Shown one piece after another: positions 60,378 to 64,000 of a stretch of DNA of 64,000 nt. Origin of the DNA: Pseudoramibacter faecis (lineage in GTDB: Bacteria; Bacillota; Clostridia; Eubacteriales; Eubacteriaceae). Under the pieces are notes generated by a model. The model was not told the origin of the DNA and did not search any database. It saw only the letters and a program-made list of their open reading frames with translations. Position 1 is the first letter of the stretch. The number at the start of each line of letters is the position of its first letter. The position numbers and the translations under genes are program-made. The stretch lies in the NCBI RefSeq assembly GCF_036289405.1, contig NZ_JAYFFI010000009.1:1-64000 (forward strand). The letters run 5' to 3'.

Positions 60378-61772
60378 TTATGCCTCCTCGTTATTTTCCT
60401 GGGAAGATGGTAAATATTTTTCGATATAAGTTTCCTTGACTCGTTTAAGTTCAGATTTCGGCAAAATAGAAAGCAATTCCCATCCGATACGCAGTGTCTC
60501 TTCGATGGAGCGATTGGTCTGAAAGCCCTGGTTGATGTAGCGTTCCTCGAAAGCTTCAGCAAACTGCGCATAAATTTTATCGATATCCGACAGCGCTGCA
60601 TCTCCGAGGATCACGGCCAATTCCTTGGCATCCTTTCCGCGGGCATAAGCCGAGAAGAGCTGGTTCATGGTGTCCGCATGATCTTCGCGGGTTTTGCCAT
60701 CACCAATGCCCTTGTCCTTCAGACGGCTCAGCGATGGCAGCACATCAATCGGCGGCCGAATCCCACGCATGTTTAAATCTCGGGATAGAATGATCTGCCC
60801 TTCCGTGATATATCCTGTCAAATCCGGAATCGGATGGGTGATGTCATCTTCCGGCATCGACAGAATCGGGATCTGGGTGATCGATCCTTTTTTCCCACGG
60901 ATACGACCGGCACGTTCGTAAAGGGAAGCCAAATCTGTATAAAGGTATCCGGGGTAACCGCGGCGGCCCGGCACTTCTTTGCGCGCCGCCGAGACTTCAC
61001 GCAACGATTCCGCATAATTTGTGATATCTGTCAAAATCACCAGCACGTGCATGCCCAATTCATAGGCAAGGTATTCCGCGCAAGTGATCGCCATCCGCGG
61101 TGTCGCAATCCGTTCAACCGCCGGATCGTTCGCGTAGTTCATAAAGAGCACAGCCCGCTCAATGGCACCCGTCTTTCGGAAATCCTTGATAAAATAATCG
61201 GCCTCTTCAAAGGTAATCCCAATGGCCGCAAACACAACGGCAAAGTCTTCACTGTTGTCCAACACCTTCGCCTGTCTGGCGATCTGCGCCGCCAGCTGCG
61301 CATGGGGCAGCCCGGAGCCGGAAAATACCGGCAGCTTCTGACCTCGAACCAAAGTGTTCAAACCGTCAATCGCTGAAATTCCCGTTTGAATAAATTCAGC
61401 CGGATAGTCTCTGGCTACCGGATTCATCGGCGCGCCGTTAATATCGAGTCGTTTTTCAGCAATAATATCCGGCCCGTCATCTTTCGGCCGGCCCATGCCA
61501 TCGAAAACACGCCCCAGCATATCCCGGCTGACGCCTAATTCAATGCCGTGTCCCTGAAATGTCACTTTGGCATCAGAAATTTTTAGCCCCTGTGAGGTTT
61601 CAAACAACTGAACCAGCGCTGCATCTCCATCGATTTCCAAAACGCGGCCAATGCGTTTCTCACCGTTGGCCTGCTTAATTTCAACCAACTCATCGTACTT
61701 GACGTCCTCGACGCGATCAACCAACATCAACGGTCCGACGACTTCTCGAATGGTTTTATATTCCTTATTCAT
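60378..61772 (-). CDS. atpB: V-type ATP synthase subunit B
   Basis: This is the 464-residue non-catalytic stator-ring subunit. The signature region around GSGLPHAQLAAQIARQA replaces the P-loop, and SLSRLKDKGIG.GKTREDH lies in the C-terminal part. It alternates with three A subunits in the V1 head. The start overlaps atpA by 8 bp, indicating coupled translation. The final C-terminal stretch is acidic and slightly divergent. Confidence 0.97.
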   Translation of the reverse strand: MNKEYKTIREVVGPLMLVDRVEDVKYDELVEIKQANGEKRIGRVLEIDGDAALVQLFETSQGLKISDAKVTFQGHGIELGVSRDMLGRVFDGMGRPKDDGPDIIAEKRLDINGAPMNPVARDYPAEFIQTGISAIDGLNTLVRGQKLPVFSGSGLPHAQLAAQIARQAKVLDNSEDFAVVFAAIGITFEEADYFIKDFRKTGAIERAVLFMNYANDPAVERIATPRMAITCAEYLAYELGMHVLVILTDITNYAESLREVSAARKEVPGRRGYPGYLYTDLASLYERAGRIRGKKGSITQIPILSMPEDDITHPIPDLTGYITEGQIILSRDLNMRGIRPPIDVLPSLSRLKDKGIGDGKTREDHADTMNQLFSAYARGKDAKELAVILGDAALSDIDKIYAQFAEAFEERYINQGFQTNRSIEETLRIGWELLSILPKSELKRVKETYIEKYLPSSQENNEEA

Positions 61773-63558
61773 TTGATCCCCGTCCTTCCGTCAATGCCTC
61801 GAAGTCATTGCCGATTTCCGTTTTGATTGCATCGTAGCTCGCCGTTTTTTCATCTTCCGGCACATACTTCATCCGCGCAATGCGTTCACGCACGGGCATC
61901 TCGGCAATATCTTGAAATCTCACATCCGTTTTTAATGCCGACTGTCCCAGATGATACCAATGTAAAATCATTTTTAAAATCGCGTATTGCTTATCGAGCG
62001 ACGAATAGGTATCCACATCATCAAACGCCGATTGATGCAAATAATCCTCACGGATTGACTGAGCACATTCCAATGTCAGACGATCGTCAAAGCTCAAAGC
62101 GTCCACTCCGACCAGACGAACAATTTCATCTAATTCGGATTCTTTTTGCAAAATATTCATGGTTTCCTGAACCATAGCTGACCAGTCCGATGCCACTTCT
62201 TTGTCAAAGTAAGTGTTCATCTGATCGCTGTAAAGCGAGTAACTCTGCAGCCAATCAATCGCTGGGAAGTGACGCTTGTGCGCCAAATCGGCACTCAATC
62301 CCCAGAAGACCTTCACAATGCGAAGGGTCGCTTGGGAAACCGGCTCGGAAATATCACCACCGGGCGGCGACACTGCGCCAATGGCCGAGATGGCCCCATA
62401 GCGTTCGTCACTTCCCAAACATTTAACGTAACCGGCTCTTTCATAAAACTCTGACAGGCGCGACGACAGATAGGCCGGATACCCCTCTTCACCAGGCATT
62501 TCTTCTAAACGGCCTGACATTTCGCGCAGGGCTTCTGCCCACCGAGAGGTTGAGTCGGCCATAATCGCCACTTTATATCCCATATCTCTGAAGTATTCCG
62601 CAATGGTAATGCCCGTGTAAATCGAAGCTTCCCGGGCTGCCACCGGCATATCCGACGTATTGGCAATCAGCACTGTCCGTTTCATCAAAGACAATCCTGT
62701 CCGCGGATCCTTCAGCTCCGGAAACTCCATCAGCACATCTGTCATTTCATTGCCGCGTTCTCCACAGCCAATATAAATAATGATGTCTGCATCCGCCCAT
62801 TTGGCCAATTGATGCTGAATCACCGTTTTCCCCGATCCAAATGGTCCCGGGATAGCGGCCACCCCACCTTTTGCAATGGGGAATAACGTGTCGACAACCC
62901 GCTGCCCGGTTACCATCGGTTCATCCGGTGCCAATTTGTTTTGATACGGACGGCCTCTTCGGACCGGCCAAGTTCGCAACATCGCCACATCGCGAATACT
63001 GCCGTCCTCTTCTTTAATTTTAGCAACTGGTTCCGTAATCGTTGCCTCGCCATTCAAAACCCAGCTCACCGTGCCGGACAAATCTGTCGGCATCATAATT
63101 TTATGTAAAACGGCCGGGGTTTCCTGAACGGTTCCGATCACATCTCCCGGTTGCAGAATATCTCCGACATTCGCTGCCGGCTTGAATGTCCATTTTTTTT
63201 CTCGGTCCAATTTGGGGACGTCGATCCCCCTGGTGATTCGATCTCCCGCCTGTCGATAAATTGTTGTCAGCGGGCGCTGAATCCCGTCAAAGATCCCTTC
63301 AATTAAGCCCGGCGCCAGCTCAACAGACATGGCTTCCCCCATCATATAAACGGGCTCGCCCGGGCCCAGTCCCGCTGTCTCTTCATAAGCTTGAATCGAT
63401 GCGCGGTCTCCGCGCAATTCGATAACCTCACCGATGATCCTTTTCTCGCTTACTCGGACAACATCATACATCTGCACGTCGGCCATCCCATCTGCGACGA
63501 TCAGAGGGCCGGCGACTTTAACAATGCTGCCGGTTTTATTTTGATTCGGTTGACTCAC
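61765..63558 (-). CDS. atpA: V-type ATP synthase subunit A (catalytic)
   Basis: The 597-residue catalytic subunit has the P-loop GPFGSGKTVIQHQLAKW and the catalytic Glu-bearing GCGERGNEMTDVL. The bulge (non-homologous) region specific to A/V-type lies at residues ~110-190, and DSTSRWAEALRE is also present. It hydrolyses or makes ATP. Coupling may be to H+ or Na+; the membrane c-ring genes that would tell lie beyond the right edge. It is 17 bp behind atpF. Confidence 0.98.
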   Translation of the reverse strand: MSQPNQNKTGSIVKVAGPLIVADGMADVQMYDVVRVSEKRIIGEVIELRGDRASIQAYEETAGLGPGEPVYMMGEAMSVELAPGLIEGIFDGIQRPLTTIYRQAGDRITRGIDVPKLDREKKWTFKPAANVGDILQPGDVIGTVQETPAVLHKIMMPTDLSGTVSWVLNGEATITEPVAKIKEEDGSIRDVAMLRTWPVRRGRPYQNKLAPDEPMVTGQRVVDTLFPIAKGGVAAIPGPFGSGKTVIQHQLAKWADADIIIYIGCGERGNEMTDVLMEFPELKDPRTGLSLMKRTVLIANTSDMPVAAREASIYTGITIAEYFRDMGYKVAIMADSTSRWAEALREMSGRLEEMPGEEGYPAYLSSRLSEFYERAGYVKCLGSDERYGAISAIGAVSPPGGDISEPVSQATLRIVKVFWGLSADLAHKRHFPAIDWLQSYSLYSDQMNTYFDKEVASDWSAMVQETMNILQKESELDEIVRLVGVDALSFDDRLTLECAQSIREDYLHQSAFDDVDTYSSLDKQYAILKMILHWYHLGQSALKTDVRFQDIAEMPVRERIARMKYVPEDEKTASYDAIKTEIGNDFEALTEGRGSNE

Positions 63559-63575
63559 CTTATCGTATCTCCTTC

Positions 63576-63911
63576 CTACAGAATATCGGCACCGATGGCT
63601 TTTTCCACATTCTGCTGAATGCCCTGCATGCCCAATCCTTCCGATCCCAATCGACTTGGAATGGGAATAATAGCCGGAAAGGGCGTCGTTTTATAGCTAT
63701 CGATTGTTTCCTGTGCCAATAGTGCAGCTTGCTCTGTAATGTAAATGACTGCGTAATGTTCCTTTGCCAGATCCCGGATTGCTTTTTGTATCGTATCTTG
63801 ATCTTGCGCATAGACGATTGTGAATCCCAATGCTTTAAAAATCATGATGGATTCCTGATCGCCTATAACAGCGATTTTGGCGCTATTTTTCTTTGCATCC
63901 AATTCTATCAC
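63576..63911 (-). CDS. atpF: V-type ATP synthase subunit F
   Basis: The 111-residue subunit has the small Rossmann-like fold of V-ATPase F (IAVIGDQESIMIFKALGF; VIYITEQAALLAQETIDSY). It binds the D stalk. The start is GTG at 63911, overlapping the subunit C stop by 3-4 bp (GTGA), so translation is coupled. Confidence 0.93.
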   Translation of the reverse strand: MIELDAKKNSAKIAVIGDQESIMIFKALGFTIVYAQDQDTIQKAIRDLAKEHYAVIYITEQAALLAQETIDSYKTTPFPAIIPIPSRLGSEGLGMQGIQQNVEKAIGADIL

Positions 63912-64000
63912 CCCGCAATCCCGAGACTGACCAATGAGGAAAGCATCCCTGCACGTTTTTGTGCAAACAGCACCCTCAAGGCCTTCGCCTCGTTTTCTCG
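63908..64000 (-). CDS. atpC: C-terminus of V-type ATP synthase subunit C (partial)
   Basis: The last 30 codons of a minus-strand frame, ENEAKALRVLFAQKRAGM and its following 10 residues, end at TGA 63908-63910. The ENEAKxLRxLFxxKR pattern and the operon order C, F, A, B, D identify it as subunit C. The rest lies beyond the right edge. Confidence 0.75.
   Translation of the reverse strand, partial: RENEAKALRVLFAQKRAGMLSSLVSLGIAG

Overview
The window reads as a low-to-moderate-GC Gram-positive chromosome of the class Clostridia. The evidence is a glmS ribozyme, a SAM-I riboswitch in front of metK, GGAGG-type ribosome binding sites, frequent TTG/GTG starts, consensus SigA promoters, a Rex repressor, pyruvate phosphate dikinase, phosphotransacetylase, an anaerobe-type two-subunit fumarase, glutamate dehydrogenase and a V-type ATPase. 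A member of the Eubacteriaceae or a relative would fit, but I infer this and cannot prove it. No rRNA, tRNA, CRISPR array or prophage was seen. Most genes lie on the minus strand.

Layout. 1-67: start of a probable transposase running off the left edge. 261-1286: tyrosine recombinase (+). 1397-3380: glmS and its ribozyme (-). 3560-7013: glnS, paaK and an ACT-domain protein (+). 7163-11991: an operon of three secreted wall-lytic proteins (-), two with paralogous SleB-type domains and one with ricin-like repeats plus CHAP. 12590-15930: ppdK and an HTH-CBS regulator. 16072-19774: a PHP phosphatase, an amino-acid ABC permease/ATPase pair and a TraB-family protein. 19850-23538: operon fumarase alpha, fumarase beta, aminotransferase, LacI-type regulator. 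23690-26175: trmL and a two-component system. 26455-27465: pta (+). 27537-31988: a sodium symporter, a two-gene unknown unit (one gene apparently frameshifted), gdhA and rnhA. 32051-43522: leuS, uvrA, uvrB, ctpA, an M23 hydrolase, ftsX and ftsE. 43744-47746: metK, an aminopeptidase P, a HAD phosphatase and a small membrane protein. 47862-52252 (+): a TtcA-like protein, response regulator, large histidine kinase and lipoprotein. 52296-56020 (-): Uma2-like protein, small alarmone synthetase, radical SAM protein, P-loop protein and rex. 56197-58419 (+): ABC-F ATPase and a small frameshift-disrupted gene. 58526-64000 (-): Mrp ATPase, GIY-YIG protein and V-ATPase subunits D, B, A, F and the tail of C.

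Themes. Cell-wall turnover is strongly represented: GlmS supplies amino sugar, FtsEX with its M23 partner and CtpA act at the envelope, and three secreted hydrolases form one operon. Energy and redox metabolism are covered by PpdK, Pta, fumarase, Gdh, Rex and the V-ATPase. Several intrinsic terminators sit directly before the ribosome binding site of the next co-directional gene. The least explained parts are the unknown pair at 29049-29960, the small gene with an A AAA AAG heptamer at 58187, the radical SAM/alarmone synthetase/Uma2-like operon, and the triple hydrolase operon.
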